A DNA stretch of 64,000 bases from Kurthia massiliensis (lineage in GTDB: Bacteria; Bacillota; Bacilli; Bacillales_A; Planococcaceae): the NCBI RefSeq assembly GCF_000285555.1, contig NZ_HE610996.1, positions 425,052 to 489,051 on the forward strand, read 5' to 3'. The position numbers and the translations under genes were made by a program. Shown in pieces: positions 47,983 to 56,786 of this stretch. How positions within the stretch are numbered: the stretch's first letter is position 1; every line of letters starts with the position of its first letter. Below the pieces are notes generated by a model, which saw nothing but the letters and a program-made list of their open reading frames with translations, ran no database searches and had not been told where the DNA came from.

Positions 47983-49374
47983 TTAGAATGGTCCATAGTT
48001 TGTATAGTGTGCTACGATTAAAATAATGATACTTACAACGACTTGTGCAATGAAGAATGGGAAGTACCAACGTACCCATTTATTCCATGGAATACCTGCA
48101 ACCGCAAGTGCAGCGATTAACGCACCGTTCGTTGGGAATAATAGTGCAGCGATACCGTCACCTAATTGGAATGCAAGAACTGCTGTTTGACGTGTCACAT
48201 CTACAAGATCTGCAAGTGGCGCCATAATCGGCATCGTTAATGCCGCTTGACCACTTTGAGATGGTACTAAGAAGTTGATAACCATTTGGATGAACATCAT
48301 CGCAACAGCTGTTAGTGCTGATGGTACACCTTCAAGCATATTACTCATGTAGTGTAACATCGTATCTAATAAACCACCGTTTTGGAAAACGACAAGGACA
48401 GCTTGTGCTAAACCGATAATTAATGCACCACCGATTAATTCACTTGCACCTTTCACGAAGTTATCAGCGATACCTGATGGACTTAAGCCACCAACGATAC
48501 CCATAATAATACCTGCTAGTAAAAATAGACCTGCTAATTCTGGAATGTACCATTCGTATAATTTAACACCTAAAATTAGTACGACGAAGTTTAATAAGAA
48601 CACTGTTAATACTAGTTTGTGGCGTAATGTCATTTTGACATTTGGATCTTTATCTTTCGGGCTAAATTTATCGAATTTACCGTAAATACCTAGCTCCGGA
48701 TTTTTTTGTACTTTTGACGCGTGGCGATAAATGAAATATGACGCCATAATCACGAAGATGACAAAGACAACTAAACGCATTGTCATCCCTGAGAATGTTG
48801 GTAATTCTGCAATACCTTGTGCAACAGCTGTTGAGAATGGGTTTAAGAAACCTGCTGTGAAACCCATCCAAGCGCCCATCACGACGATGGCGAAACCTGT
48901 GACAGCATCAAAACCTAATGCAATTGTTAATGGAACGATTAATGCAACGTAAACCGCTACTTCATCACTCATACCCATTGTTGCACCACAAACGCCGAAG
49001 AATAATACGAACACTGGGATCATTAATTTTTCTTTGTTTTGCATTTTTTGTGCAAACGCAACGATGAACGTATCAAGTGCACCTGTTGCATTCATAATAC
49101 CGAATACCCCACCGATGATTAATACGAAGAAAATCGTACCAGCACCATTGACCATACCTTCATGAATGCTCGTGAAAATATTTAAAAAGCTTACCGGTGT
49201 ATTTTCAATAAATTTGAACGAGTCGGCAACGATAATGTTACGACCGTCTTTTTCAACTGTTTCATATTGACCAGCTGGTACGATATACGTCATAATCGCT
49301 GAAATCACTAACAGCGCAAAGATTAATACGTATGCATTAATACCACCAGCTAGACCTTTTTTCTCTTTTTTCAT
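47983..49374 (-). CDS. YfcC-family carboxylate/amino-acid transporter
   Basis: 463 residues with about 12 transmembrane helices. Conserved stretches: FALLVISAIMTYIVPAGQYE, MGMSDEVAVYVALIVPLTIALG near residue 135 and FLVPSQSGQAALTMPIMAPLAD near residue 375. Belongs to the C4-dicarboxylate/short-chain-acid carrier (YfcC/DcuC-like) group; amino acids such as arginine/ornithine are possible alternatives. Its 3' end abuts repeat copy 2. Promoter at 49437-49465. Confidence 0.85.
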   Translation of the reverse strand: MKKEKKGLAGGINAYVLIFALLVISAIMTYIVPAGQYETVEKDGRNIIVADSFKFIENTPVSFLNIFTSIHEGMVNGAGTIFFVLIIGGVFGIMNATGALDTFIVAFAQKMQNKEKLMIPVFVLFFGVCGATMGMSDEVAVYVALIVPLTIALGFDAVTGFAIVVMGAWMGFTAGFLNPFSTAVAQGIAELPTFSGMTMRLVVFVIFVIMASYFIYRHASKVQKNPELGIYGKFDKFSPKDKDPNVKMTLRHKLVLTVFLLNFVVLILGVKLYEWYIPELAGLFLLAGIIMGIVGGLSPSGIADNFVKGASELIGGALIIGLAQAVLVVFQNGGLLDTMLHYMSNMLEGVPSALTAVAMMFIQMVINFLVPSQSGQAALTMPIMAPLADLVDVTRQTAVLAFQLGDGIAALLFPTNGALIAALAVAGIPWNKWVRWYFPFFIAQVVVSIIILIVAHYTNYGPF

Positions 49375-49436
49375 TTAAATGTAACTCCTCTATAACATGT
49401 ATATTATGACTTAATTTTTCTTAGAAAACAAAAATA

Positions 49437-49465
49437 ATTATACATACTATTAGATTTTTATACAA
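49437..49465 (-). promoter_or_regulatory. Promoter of the YfcC gene
   Basis: On the minus strand TTGTAT, 17 bp, TATAAT, about 62 bases upstream of the ATG. Confidence 0.6.
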
Positions 49466-49532
49466 GCTTTTATTACGAAACATAAGCAAAGTTTTTTCGT
49501 TGCTCATATTATTACAAGAAAGGTGTATATGT

Positions 49533-50018
49533 ATGCTACAATTTCATGATTTCACGCCCGAACGTATCGAAGAAGTTTTTTCACTATATGAAAAAAATGA
49601 AGCCTATTTCCAGTTAGCAACTGGACAAATGGCGACAATTCAAGATGTTTGGCACGACGTATCGCTACTTCCTGAAGGCGTATCGCCAACACAACATCAC
49701 GTCGTATTAATCGACTTAGATGAACAATTAGTCGGTATACTTATTTATATAACTGCATATCCAACAGCGGATACGCTCTATATAGGGTTACTATTGTTAA
49801 ACCCGCTTTATCAAGGGCGCGGTCTAGGCGCTACAATCGTTACACAACTCCAACAAGAACTTGCACCCCCACTGACAAAAATTAGACTCGTTGTGCTCGA
49901 TGACAACGTTGCAGCTAAACGCTTTTGGATGCATCATGGATTTGTAGAAATTACACACGAAGTTATGACGCATCATCACCATACACAACGAGGAACAGTT
50001 TTACAATTTCAGAGATAA
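49533..50018 (+). CDS. GNAT-family N-acetyltransferase
   Basis: 161 residues. Acetyl-CoA loop motif is LLLNPLYQGRGLGATIV (residues about 86-102), followed by AAKRFWMHHGFVEIT typical of the GNAT fold. Substrate unknown. Start ATG 49533 follows GAAAGGTG. Transcribed opposite to the YfcC gene. Confidence 0.85.
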   Translation: MLQFHDFTPERIEEVFSLYEKNEAYFQLATGQMATIQDVWHDVSLLPEGVSPTQHHVVLIDLDEQLVGILIYITAYPTADTLYIGLLLLNPLYQGRGLGATIVTQLQQELAPPLTKIRLVVLDDNVAAKRFWMHHGFVEITHEVMTHHHHTQRGTVLQFQR

Positions 50019-50066
50019 ACATATATTATAGAAGAAACTCATAATACTCTTAATATTCAGCATAAG

Positions 50067-50097
50067 AAAAAGCCCACACAATCGTGTGGGCTTTCGT
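50067..50097. terminator. Bidirectional terminator between the GNAT and Spo0E-like genes
   Basis: Perfect 11-bp stem AAAGCCCACAC / GTGTGGGCTTT, loop AATC, between convergent genes. Confidence 0.92.
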
Positions 50098-50103
50098 TAT
50101 ATA

Positions 50104-50286
50104 TTAATCGATTTGATCATAATCTTTCGTTTCATTCGTTGTATGGAACTGGTATAAATTAAGAAGCTGGTCAAGTTTTTCACTTAGACGGATGGTTTCA
50201 TCGTTCAAAAATCCTTTTTCTAGACCTGATTGAATCATTTTTTCTCTTGTGACTTCCAATTTTTTTAAAATCGTATCAGACATCAT
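50104..50286 (-). CDS. Spo0E-like aspartyl-phosphatase family protein
   Basis: 61 residues starting MMSDTILKKLEV. The second helix has IRLSEKLDQLLNLYQ, fitting the SxxLDxxI/L signature of Spo0E-type phosphatases, which dephosphorylate Spo0A~P in sporulating Bacillales. Start 50286 is set by AGGAGG 8 bases upstream. No other sporulation genes are in this window; non-sporulating relatives also keep Spo0E-like proteins, so sporulation cannot be concluded. Confidence 0.78.
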   Translation of the reverse strand: MMSDTILKKLEVTREKMIQSGLEKGFLNDETIRLSEKLDQLLNLYQFHTTNETKDYDQID

Positions 50287-50397
50287 TACTCCATCCTCCT
50301 TTTCTGGGCGCAAAAAATAACGCAATTTCTCAACGTTCATTATTATACTATTATTTCCACATTTTCGGAGATGAAATTTTCGACAATATTCGACTTT

Positions 50398-50586
50398 CTA
50401 ACTTCTACCTTCGATTGAATAAACGTAGGATACAAAACCACCCTGCTTAGCAATACCTCTAAAATGTTTAAAATCTTCTCGTTTAATCAGTACTTCTCTT
50501 ATTTCATAAAATTCATTTTTATCGACATCAATTGAAGAAATGACGCCATTTTTTAAGTCATCTAGTAATTTACTATAGTCTTTCAT
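50398..50586 (-). CDS. Small hypothetical protein
   Basis: 62 residues, MKDYSKLLDDLKNGVISSID onwards, soluble and mixed-charge. Ribosome site GGAAG about ten bases upstream of ATG 50586. I do not recognise the family. No terminator between it and the Spo0E-like gene; the spacer is about 110 bases. Confidence 0.62.
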   Translation of the reverse strand: MKDYSKLLDDLKNGVISSIDVDKNEFYEIREVLIKREDFKHFRGIAKQGGFVSYVYSIEGRS

Positions 50587-50689
50587 TTACAATTACTTCC
50601 TTTTTATCAAAAATCACAGTTTTCATTTTACTTTTTATCCAAATTCATGCAAAATTGTTTACAATATTATCGATAAGGGGTTGTTGTTA

Positions 50690-50887
50690 ATGGCTGAAAG
50701 AGCAGAATTAGGAAATATCATTGAATTTGGAGATGGACTTCAAGGGATCGTTGAAAAGGTAAATGAAAACTCTGTTATTGTTAATTTAACATATATGGAC
50801 AATTTCCGTAGCCTTGATTTAGAAGAACGTACGGTCGTCAACCATCGACGTTATAAAGTAATCTCAACGCAATCCTTAAAAGCATAA
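50690..50887 (+). CDS. ykvS: YkvS-like protein (DUF2187)
   Basis: 65 residues. The sequence GNIIEFGDGLQGIVEKVNEN then RRYKVIS is the YkvS/DUF2187 signature, a small beta-barrel-like fold. Function unknown. Start at ATG 50690 after AAGGGG; an upstream in-frame TTG at 50681 lies inside the ribosome site. Confidence 0.85.
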   Translation: MAERAELGNIIEFGDGLQGIVEKVNENSVIVNLTYMDNFRSLDLEERTVVNHRRYKVISTQSLKA

Positions 50888-50907
50888 TTTCATATGAATA
50901 TTCTAAA

Positions 50908-50931
50908 CCGTCTATAATAGGCGGTTTTTCT
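50908..50931 (+). terminator. Terminator after ykvS
   Basis: ACCGTCTA / TAGGCGGT (one wobble) with TAA loop, followed by TTTTT. Confidence 0.75.
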
Positions 50932-51056
50932 TTTCTTTCTTATTATATTTCCTTTTCCCTCAATCGTTAATCGTTCACATTTTACTATTTTTTGGCACAT
51001 TTTTCGTGGGATATATCTAAACAAAGAGGAACTCGGCATTGCACGAGTTCCTACTT

Positions 51057-51506
51057 TTAATACGATAAATTTTTAATAGATAGGCCAAGTTTCTTAAGAA
51101 GTGTAATACATTGGTCCTTTTCTTCAGGTGTGAGAGCTTCCATTAACGTATGCATTTGTGCTTCATGCGTTGGAAACAGTGTGTTCATAAAATCTGCACC
51201 TGCTTCAGTAATTTCCGCATATGTGACACGACGATCATTCGCGCATGCTTGGCGCTTCAAATAGCCTCGTTTTTCTAATTTATCAATGACATACGTAATC
51301 GAACCACTTGCAAGTAAAATTTTTTGTCCAATTTGTTGCAAAGGCTGACGACCTTTATGATGCAGCAATTCTAACACTGCGAACTCTGTCGGGTTTAAAT
51401 TATTTTGTTGGAAAAATTCATTCGTTACTTCGTTAATTGCTTTCTGTGCACGCGATAACACGACATATAGCTTTAACGATTGTTTTATTTCTTCTGACGC
51501 AGTCAT
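51057..51506 (-). CDS. MarR-family transcriptional regulator
   Basis: 149 residues. Winged-helix core: LNPTEFAVLELLHHKGRQPL, ILLASGSITYVIDKLEKRGYL (recognition helix) and the wing RQACANDRRVTYAEIT. MarR regulators often sense phenolics or oxidants and repress their own gene. Start ATG 51506 fits AAAGG eight bases upstream. Divergent from the radical SAM gene, sharing about 130 bases of promoter DNA. Confidence 0.9.
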   Translation of the reverse strand: MTASEEIKQSLKLYVVLSRAQKAINEVTNEFFQQNNLNPTEFAVLELLHHKGRQPLQQIGQKILLASGSITYVIDKLEKRGYLKRQACANDRRVTYAEITEAGADFMNTLFPTHEAQMHTLMEALTPEEKDQCITLLKKLGLSIKNLSY

Positions 51507-51535
51507 AAGATCATCCTTTTCATTCAATTAGACTT

Positions 51536-51565
51536 ATTATAGCGATTTCGAAAATGCTTTGTCAA
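51536..51565 (-). promoter_or_regulatory. Promoter of the MarR gene
   Basis: On the minus strand TTGACA, 18 bp, TATAAT: perfect consensus boxes. Confidence 0.75.
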
Positions 51566-51572
51566 AACGAGT

Positions 51573-51601
51573 TTGTATAACGAAGTCTTTGTTGATACAC
51601 T
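51573..51601 (+). promoter_or_regulatory. Promoter of the radical SAM gene
   Basis: TTGTAT, 17 bp, TACACT. It lies back-to-back with the MarR promoter, so a MarR-bound operator could affect both. Confidence 0.5.
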
Positions 51602-51640
51602 ATTTATATCTCTCACAAAAAGTTAAAAGGAGTTTCTACA

Positions 51641-53362
51641 TTGAAAACTGTACTCGCAACACTGAATGCCAAATATATTCATACGAATATTGCCATTCGC
51701 TATTTAAAAGCTGCCGCTAGACCGGAGTTTGATCCTGAACTAGCTGAATATACAATTAAGGACCCATCATTTAATATCGTTTCTGACTTATATCAGAAAA
51801 AGCCCGATATCGTTGGCTTTAGCTGTTATATCTGGAACATCGAAGAAACAATTCATGTCATCCGTATGCTACGTAAAGTAAGCCCTCATACGAAAATCGT
51901 TCTTGGTGGTCCAGAAGTATCGTATGACGTACACGACTGGCTACGTCGCTTAGACGGTTTAGTCGACTACATTTTAATGGGTGAAGGTGAAATTTCATTC
52001 AAAAAATTATTACAACATTTACACGGTGAAATTCCGTTAGAAGACGTTCCTGGTGTTTGCTATCTTGAAGACGGCAAAGTAAAAATTCACGCAGCTGCGC
52101 CAAAAGCAGACCTTCGTAACATGCCAAGTATTTATCGCTTTGAAGAAGATAAAAAACATATTCCAGGACGCGTCGCTTATATTGAAACAAGCCGTGGTTG
52201 TCCATTCAACTGCCAATTTTGTTTATCATCAATTGAAGTCGGCGTTCGTTACTTCAACCGCGAAAACGTCAAAGCAGACATTCGTTACTTAATGGAAAAC
52301 GGTGCACGTACGATTAAATTCGTTGACCGTACGTTTAACATTAGCCGTAGTTACGCAATGGAAATGTTCCAATTTTTAATTGACGAACATAAACCAGGTG
52401 TCGTGTTCCAATTTGAAATTACAGCCGACATTATGCGTCCAGAAGTTATTGATTTCTTAAATGAAAACGCACCGAAAGGATTGTTCCGTTTCGAAATCGG
52501 CGTGCAATCGACAAATGATGAAACGAATGACCTCGTGAAGCGTCGTCAAAACTTCGAAAAGCTAAAACGTACCGTAACGATGGTGAAAGATGGCGGTAAA
52601 ATCGACCAACATTTAGACTTAATCGCCGGTCTTCCTGAAGAAGATTACATGAGCTTCCGTAAAACGTTCAACGACGTATTTGCGATGCGCCCAGAAGAAT
52701 TACAACTCGGTTTCTTAAAATTACTGCGCGGTACAGGATTACGTATCGACGCTGAAAAATATGGCTACGACTATATTGATTTAGCACCGTACGAAATTTT
52801 CTCAAACAACGTCTTAACGTTCGACGAAATTTTACGTATTAAACAAACTGAAGATATTTTAGAAAAATATTGGAACGACCACCGTATGAATCGTACGATT
52901 GAATATTTAGTTGAAGAAGTATTTGATTCACCATTCGACTTCTTCCAAGAATTCGGTACGTATTGGGACGAGCAAGGTTGGTCGAAAATCGGTCACCAAT
53001 TAGAAGATTTATTCACACGTCTTTTAGGCTTCCTTGAAAAACGTGGTGGCGTTGATACGCGTATCGTTGAAAACTTCATGCAATTAGATTACTTCGATGC
53101 ACAACGCTTCTTCCCACGTAAAGTATGGTGGACGAACGCATTATCAAAAGATGAAACACGTCCACTATACGACCAACTGTTAGCAAACGAAGATGCTTCT
53201 GTACGCTTCGGGTTAACGGCGAAAGACTTATTCAAACATACGTTAATCGTTCCTTGTCATATCGACGTAGACGCTGCGCATGACGGTAAGTTCGTTGCAA
53301 AAGAAAGTTACTTATTAACGTACTTCGAACCATCTGGCCAAACACATTTTAAAATGATTTAA
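51641..53362 (+). CDS. B12-binding-type radical SAM protein
   Basis: 573 residues. N-terminal cobalamin-binding-like domain (residues about 1-140: LATLNAKYIHTNIAIRYLKAAA, KIVLGGPEVSYD), then the radical SAM core with cluster motif RGCPFNCQFCLSS (three cysteines as CxxxCxxC) near residue 186, and a C-terminal DUF4080-like region. It probably performs a SAM-radical reaction, possibly methylation or thiolation; the substrate is unknown. TTG start at 51641 with AAAAGGAG nine bases upstream. Divergent from MarR. Confidence 0.88.
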   Translation: MKTVLATLNAKYIHTNIAIRYLKAAARPEFDPELAEYTIKDPSFNIVSDLYQKKPDIVGFSCYIWNIEETIHVIRMLRKVSPHTKIVLGGPEVSYDVHDWLRRLDGLVDYILMGEGEISFKKLLQHLHGEIPLEDVPGVCYLEDGKVKIHAAAPKADLRNMPSIYRFEEDKKHIPGRVAYIETSRGCPFNCQFCLSSIEVGVRYFNRENVKADIRYLMENGARTIKFVDRTFNISRSYAMEMFQFLIDEHKPGVVFQFEITADIMRPEVIDFLNENAPKGLFRFEIGVQSTNDETNDLVKRRQNFEKLKRTVTMVKDGGKIDQHLDLIAGLPEEDYMSFRKTFNDVFAMRPEELQLGFLKLLRGTGLRIDAEKYGYDYIDLAPYEIFSNNVLTFDEILRIKQTEDILEKYWNDHRMNRTIEYLVEEVFDSPFDFFQEFGTYWDEQGWSKIGHQLEDLFTRLLGFLEKRGGVDTRIVENFMQLDYFDAQRFFPRKVWWTNALSKDETRPLYDQLLANEDASVRFGLTAKDLFKHTLIVPCHIDVDAAHDGKFVAKESYLLTYFEPSGQTHFKMI

Positions 53363-53370
53363 TGCACAAA

Positions 53371-53402
53371 AAAAACGCTGCCTAACAAGGTAGCGTTTTT
53401 TT
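53371..53402. terminator. Bidirectional terminator between radical SAM gene and ktrD
   Basis: AAAAACGCTGCCT pairs with AGGTAGCGTTTTT (one mismatch), between convergent genes. Confidence 0.85.
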
Positions 53403-53404
53403 GT

Positions 53405-54763
53405 TTATCCGATAATGACACGTTCTTTCGGATAATGATATTTTGGCTTTTCAGATTTCCCACCGAGTGAATATAAGAATGAAATCAAGCCGACACGTCC
53501 GATAAACATGAGCAACATGACGACAATTTTGCCGAATGTCGATAGTTCTTCTGTTAGGCCGAGTGACATCCCACACGTACCGAACGCAGAGGTAATTTCA
53601 AATACGATTTGAATGAGTGACGCATTTTTTTCTGTCACCGATAATACCATCGTTGAAATTAATACCATCATGCTCGCTAATAAAATAACAGCGTAAGAAC
53701 GATGAACGTCGACTAAATATATTTCACGTTTGAACACTTGAATGTCTTCTTTACCACGCGCAAAATTATATAAAAATAGTGCTGCTAGTGCGAATGTCGT
53801 CGTTCGAATCCCCCCGCCGACAGAGCTTGGAGATGCTCCTATGAACATCATAAAACTTAAAAACATGTCCGTCGATTCATGGAACTGCGTAATATCAACC
53901 GTCGTTAAACCGCCTGAACGTGTCGACGCAGATTGGAACATCGCCGCAAATAACGCCTCGTGCCAACTCATTCCTTTAAATGAATGGAATGATTCAATGA
54001 ATAAAATTACGATTGTCCCGCCGATGAAAAGCGCTGCATATGTAACGGTCGTAATTTTTGCAAACAACGAAAAGCGGAATACGCTATTCGGTTTACGGCG
54101 TAAAAATGCTTTTACTTCAACGAGTACTGGGAATCCAATCGCCCCAAGCGTAATGAGTAACATATTAATCACTTGAACGAAATAATCATTTTTAAAGCCA
54201 ACAAGTGATTGACCTGTAATGTCAAAGCCACCATTTGTCGTCGCAGAAACGGCATTAAACACGCCATTTAATAGCGCATCCCAAAACGTCGCATAATAAT
54301 CGGTAAAGTAAAAATACGTCGTTAAAATGACTGCGCCTATGATCTCAATCGTCAGTAAAATTTTAATAATTTCTTTAATTAAATGAACAACGCCAGATAA
54401 ATTGTATTGGTTATGGTCGACCATAATGAGTTGACGTTCGCGTAACCCAATTTTTTTCCCAACGACAAGCCACAAAAACGTACCAGCCGACATAATGCCG
54501 ATCGCGCCGAGTTGCAAAACGACGAGCAACATGAAAATGCCAAATAACGAATACGTTTCAGAAATATCGACGACTGTTAAGCCTGTTACACTCACAGCAC
54601 TCACAGCCATAAATAAATTGTCGAGCCATGACACGTCTACACCTTGCTTATGTACACCAGGTAAACTTAATAACATAAACGAGACGCTCATCGCGACAAA
54701 ATAATAAGAAACGATCGCTTGAAAGGGCGTGGCACGCTTTTTGACTTTTTTAATTGCTCCCAT
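53405..54763 (-). CDS. ktrD: Potassium uptake channel subunit KtrB/KtrD
   Basis: 452 residues with eight membrane helices and four re-entrant P-loops. Filter-like sequences: VSVTGLTVVD, SATTNGGFDITG, STRSGGLTTVDI and FGTCGMSLGL. Forms the ion-conducting dimer that assembles with the KtrC octamer (27.3-28.0 kb), for K+ uptake under osmotic stress. Start 54763 is chosen for AAAGGACT; an earlier ATG at 54781 is less well placed. KtrD rather than KtrB is inferred because the two genes are unlinked, as in B. subtilis KtrC/KtrD. Confidence 0.9.
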   Translation of the reverse strand: MGAIKKVKKRATPFQAIVSYYFVAMSVSFMLLSLPGVHKQGVDVSWLDNLFMAVSAVSVTGLTVVDISETYSLFGIFMLLVVLQLGAIGIMSAGTFLWLVVGKKIGLRERQLIMVDHNQYNLSGVVHLIKEIIKILLTIEIIGAVILTTYFYFTDYYATFWDALLNGVFNAVSATTNGGFDITGQSLVGFKNDYFVQVINMLLITLGAIGFPVLVEVKAFLRRKPNSVFRFSLFAKITTVTYAALFIGGTIVILFIESFHSFKGMSWHEALFAAMFQSASTRSGGLTTVDITQFHESTDMFLSFMMFIGASPSSVGGGIRTTTFALAALFLYNFARGKEDIQVFKREIYLVDVHRSYAVILLASMMVLISTMVLSVTEKNASLIQIVFEITSAFGTCGMSLGLTEELSTFGKIVVMLLMFIGRVGLISFLYSLGGKSEKPKYHYPKERVIIG

Positions 54764-54891
54764 AAAATCGAGTCCTTTCAATAAAACGTCATAATAATCT
54801 ATTGTAGGAGAAAAAATTAGAAAAAGAAAGACAGTGTTCCTTTAAGAAATTGTCAATATCTTATTCCCTCTTTCATTGATTAAAACCACAA

Positions 54892-54921
54892 AAAAACTCG
54901 ATACCGTAGTACCGAGTCAAA
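54892..54921 (-). terminator. Terminator after terC
   Basis: On the minus strand ACTCGGTAC / GGTATCGAGT (imperfect) followed by TTTTTTT. Confidence 0.7.
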
Positions 54922-54925
54922 ACGA

Positions 54926-55696
54926 TTATTGATCTGCTTTTTTTGCACCACGAACACCCATGACATAACCACCAACAGCGATAACGACTAATACTGTCCA
55001 GAAAATCGCTTTCCAAGCAAATGAATGTGGGAAATGTTCATCTAACACGCCGATATCTTTATGCGCAAGCGTCATGACCGTTAGCTTCACACCGACCCAG
55101 CCGACAATTAAAAATGCCGCTGTTTCAAGTTGTGGATATTTTTGTAATAACTTAACGAACGCTTGTGCAGCGAAACGCATAATAACAAGACCGATGACGC
55201 CACCTAAGAACATAACAGTAAATTGACCACCGTTAATGCCACCAATTTCCCAATCGCCCCAGTACGGTAATGTAACCGCTAATGCAACTGCAGCAAGCAT
55301 TGAGTCGATAGCAAACGCTAAATCGGCTGCCTCTACTTTTACGACAGTCATCCAGAAGCCAGAACCTTTTTTCGCAGGTTTTCCATCTTCTGTCGGCACG
55401 TCGTCATCATCATGCCCTTTTCGTAAATCGTACAAGTTTTTCGCACTAATGAATAATAAATATGCAGCACCGATTGCTTGTACCCACCATAATTCAACGA
55501 TTAACGTAATCATAAATAATGCCGCGAAACGCATAATGAATGCGCCTAATAAGCCGTAAAACAGCGCTTTCTTTTGCTGTTTGCGTGGTAAATGTTTTAC
55601 CATGACAGCCATGACGACGGCATTATCGGCTGCTAATAAGCCTTCTAATGCGACAAGTACTAATAATACCCAGCCGTACTCTAACAATAATTCCAT
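54926..55696 (-). CDS. TerC-family membrane protein (YkoY-like, manganese-linked)
   Basis: 256 residues with about eight transmembrane helices. Conserved acidic motif LLAADNAVVMAVMVKHLP (residues about 20-37) and DLAFAIDSMLAA (near 125) resemble the metal-binding motifs of TerC. In Bacillus, YkoY-type TerC proteins are controlled by Mn2+ and help load manganese onto exported enzymes. This agrees with the riboswitch upstream. Ribosome site AAAGGGGGAA. Confidence 0.9.
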   Translation of the reverse strand: MELLLEYGWVLLVLVALEGLLAADNAVVMAVMVKHLPRKQQKKALFYGLLGAFIMRFAALFMITLIVELWWVQAIGAAYLLFISAKNLYDLRKGHDDDDVPTEDGKPAKKGSGFWMTVVKVEAADLAFAIDSMLAAVALAVTLPYWGDWEIGGINGGQFTVMFLGGVIGLVIMRFAAQAFVKLLQKYPQLETAAFLIVGWVGVKLTVMTLAHKDIGVLDEHFPHSFAWKAIFWTVLVVIAVGGYVMGVRGAKKADQ

Positions 55697-55721
55697 GTGT
55701 TTTCCCCCTTTTTAAACAAAC

Positions 55722-55860
55722 AAAAAGAGACCCATGCCTAAATAAAGGCAAAGGTCTCACTAAGCAATCCAAGTTGCTCTTATAACCGATGATCTCTCAA
55801 TAGATCATGTACTGACGATTATAAGTATAGGAACGCGTCCTATAGCTACTCCCCCTTGAC
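55722..55860 (-). ncRNA. yybP-ykoY manganese riboswitch upstream of terC
   Basis: On the minus strand the leader begins AAGGGGGAGTAGC (55845-55857), contains GTCAGTACATGATC in the middle, and ends GAGACCTTTGCC, hallmark elements of yybP-ykoY RNA. GAGACC...GCC pairs with GGC...GGGTCTC to form a terminator followed by TTTTTG (55722-55757). High Mn2+ is known to stabilise the aptamer and prevent termination. Gene context (TerC) fits. With the flanking promoters this accounts for most of the 410-bp gap 55697-56106. Confidence 0.93.
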
Positions 55861-55896
55861 GAATGTCAAAAGTGTATTCTGTTTGTTGTTAAATAT

Positions 55897-55926
55897 ATTA
55901 TAACAATAATGCCTACATTATGTAAA
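55897..55926 (-). promoter_or_regulatory. Promoter of the terC riboswitch
   Basis: On the minus strand TTTACA, 18 bp, TATAAT, about 40 bases before the aptamer starts. Confidence 0.6.
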
Positions 55927-55992
55927 TAAAAATCTAAAAATAGCATGAAACATCTATAAATAGAATACGAAAAGGGTATATATACATACAGG

Positions 55993-56020
55993 TTTTACCG
56001 TTATACACATCGTATATACT
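55993..56020 (+). promoter_or_regulatory. Candidate promoter of the 56.1-58.1 kb gene pair
   Basis: TTTTAC, 16 bp, TATACT. Start near 56027, 80 bases before the first ATG. Confidence 0.4.
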
Positions 56021-56106
56021 ATCTTGCGCAATCTACTTGTATTTAGTTGATGCGCGATTTCAGTTTGTTATACTTGAAATATTATTTAAATCAATGGAGG
56101 ACGTTT

Positions 56107-56769
56107 ATGCACAAGCTGCCATTACTAACACAAAACATGGATATGACATTAGAGTTTTTTTTCTCACAAAAATCGAGCCTTTACGTAATGGCTGACGAGC
56201 ATTATGAGCAATTCAAAACTCAAGTATTTCAATATGCACCATTGTTGACGACGATGAATTATGAAAGCATCGAGCATATGCAAACGTGGGACATATTACG
56301 CGACCTTTATTTTATGTTAGCATGCCCGAAAGATAGTTATTTTGAAGAGCCATTGACGAATATGATTTTTAGCGTTCGTCATCTCTTATTAAAAAATGTG
56401 CGTGAAACTGTATCGTTTGAAACGATTGATGAGGCCATTCAACATCAACCAAATCGTGCCTACATCGCTGCACTTGCAATTACGCGCGTCTTAATGACAT
56501 GGTTTAAAGACGTTTTTCAAGGTACCGATCTCGCCAAACAAATTAATGAAAACACTGCGATAGGTCAAATTGACATTCGCCCGTTATTCGAAGAAAAATA
56601 TAGTACGATTGAGCCTGTTCCATCTGAAATTACAGCACTACAAGGAAAAATTGTTCGTCAAATGATTAAATATACGAATGAACATCCTACAAGTTTAGAA
56701 GACTATTTAAAAGAAGCGCATCGTATAGCACGCACGCAATGGAGTATGTTCGAAAAGCATCACGTTTAG
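56107..56769 (+). CDS. Uncharacterised helical protein paired with a TPR/pseudo-GGDEF gene
   Basis: 220 residues, soluble, predominantly alpha-helical, with no signal peptide or membrane segment. Starts MHKLPLLTQNMDMTLEFF with TGGAGGACG eight bases upstream; an earlier ATG at 56047 lacks a ribosome site. I recognise no domain. Helices rich in aromatic and His residues in the first half and a conserved-looking LAITRVLMTWFKDVFQG stretch are all that can be said. Followed after 17 bases by the next gene, so the two are cotranscribed and probably act together. Confidence 0.68.
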   Translation: MHKLPLLTQNMDMTLEFFFSQKSSLYVMADEHYEQFKTQVFQYAPLLTTMNYESIEHMQTWDILRDLYFMLACPKDSYFEEPLTNMIFSVRHLLLKNVRETVSFETIDEAIQHQPNRAYIAALAITRVLMTWFKDVFQGTDLAKQINENTAIGQIDIRPLFEEKYSTIEPVPSEITALQGKIVRQMIKYTNEHPTSLEDYLKEAHRIARTQWSMFEKHHV

Positions 56770-56786
56770 ACTGGAGGCGAATAACG

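Noticed and set aside
50104-50286. Evidence that the organism sporulates
   Set aside because: A Spo0E-like protein alone is not diagnostic; no other sporulation genes are visible.
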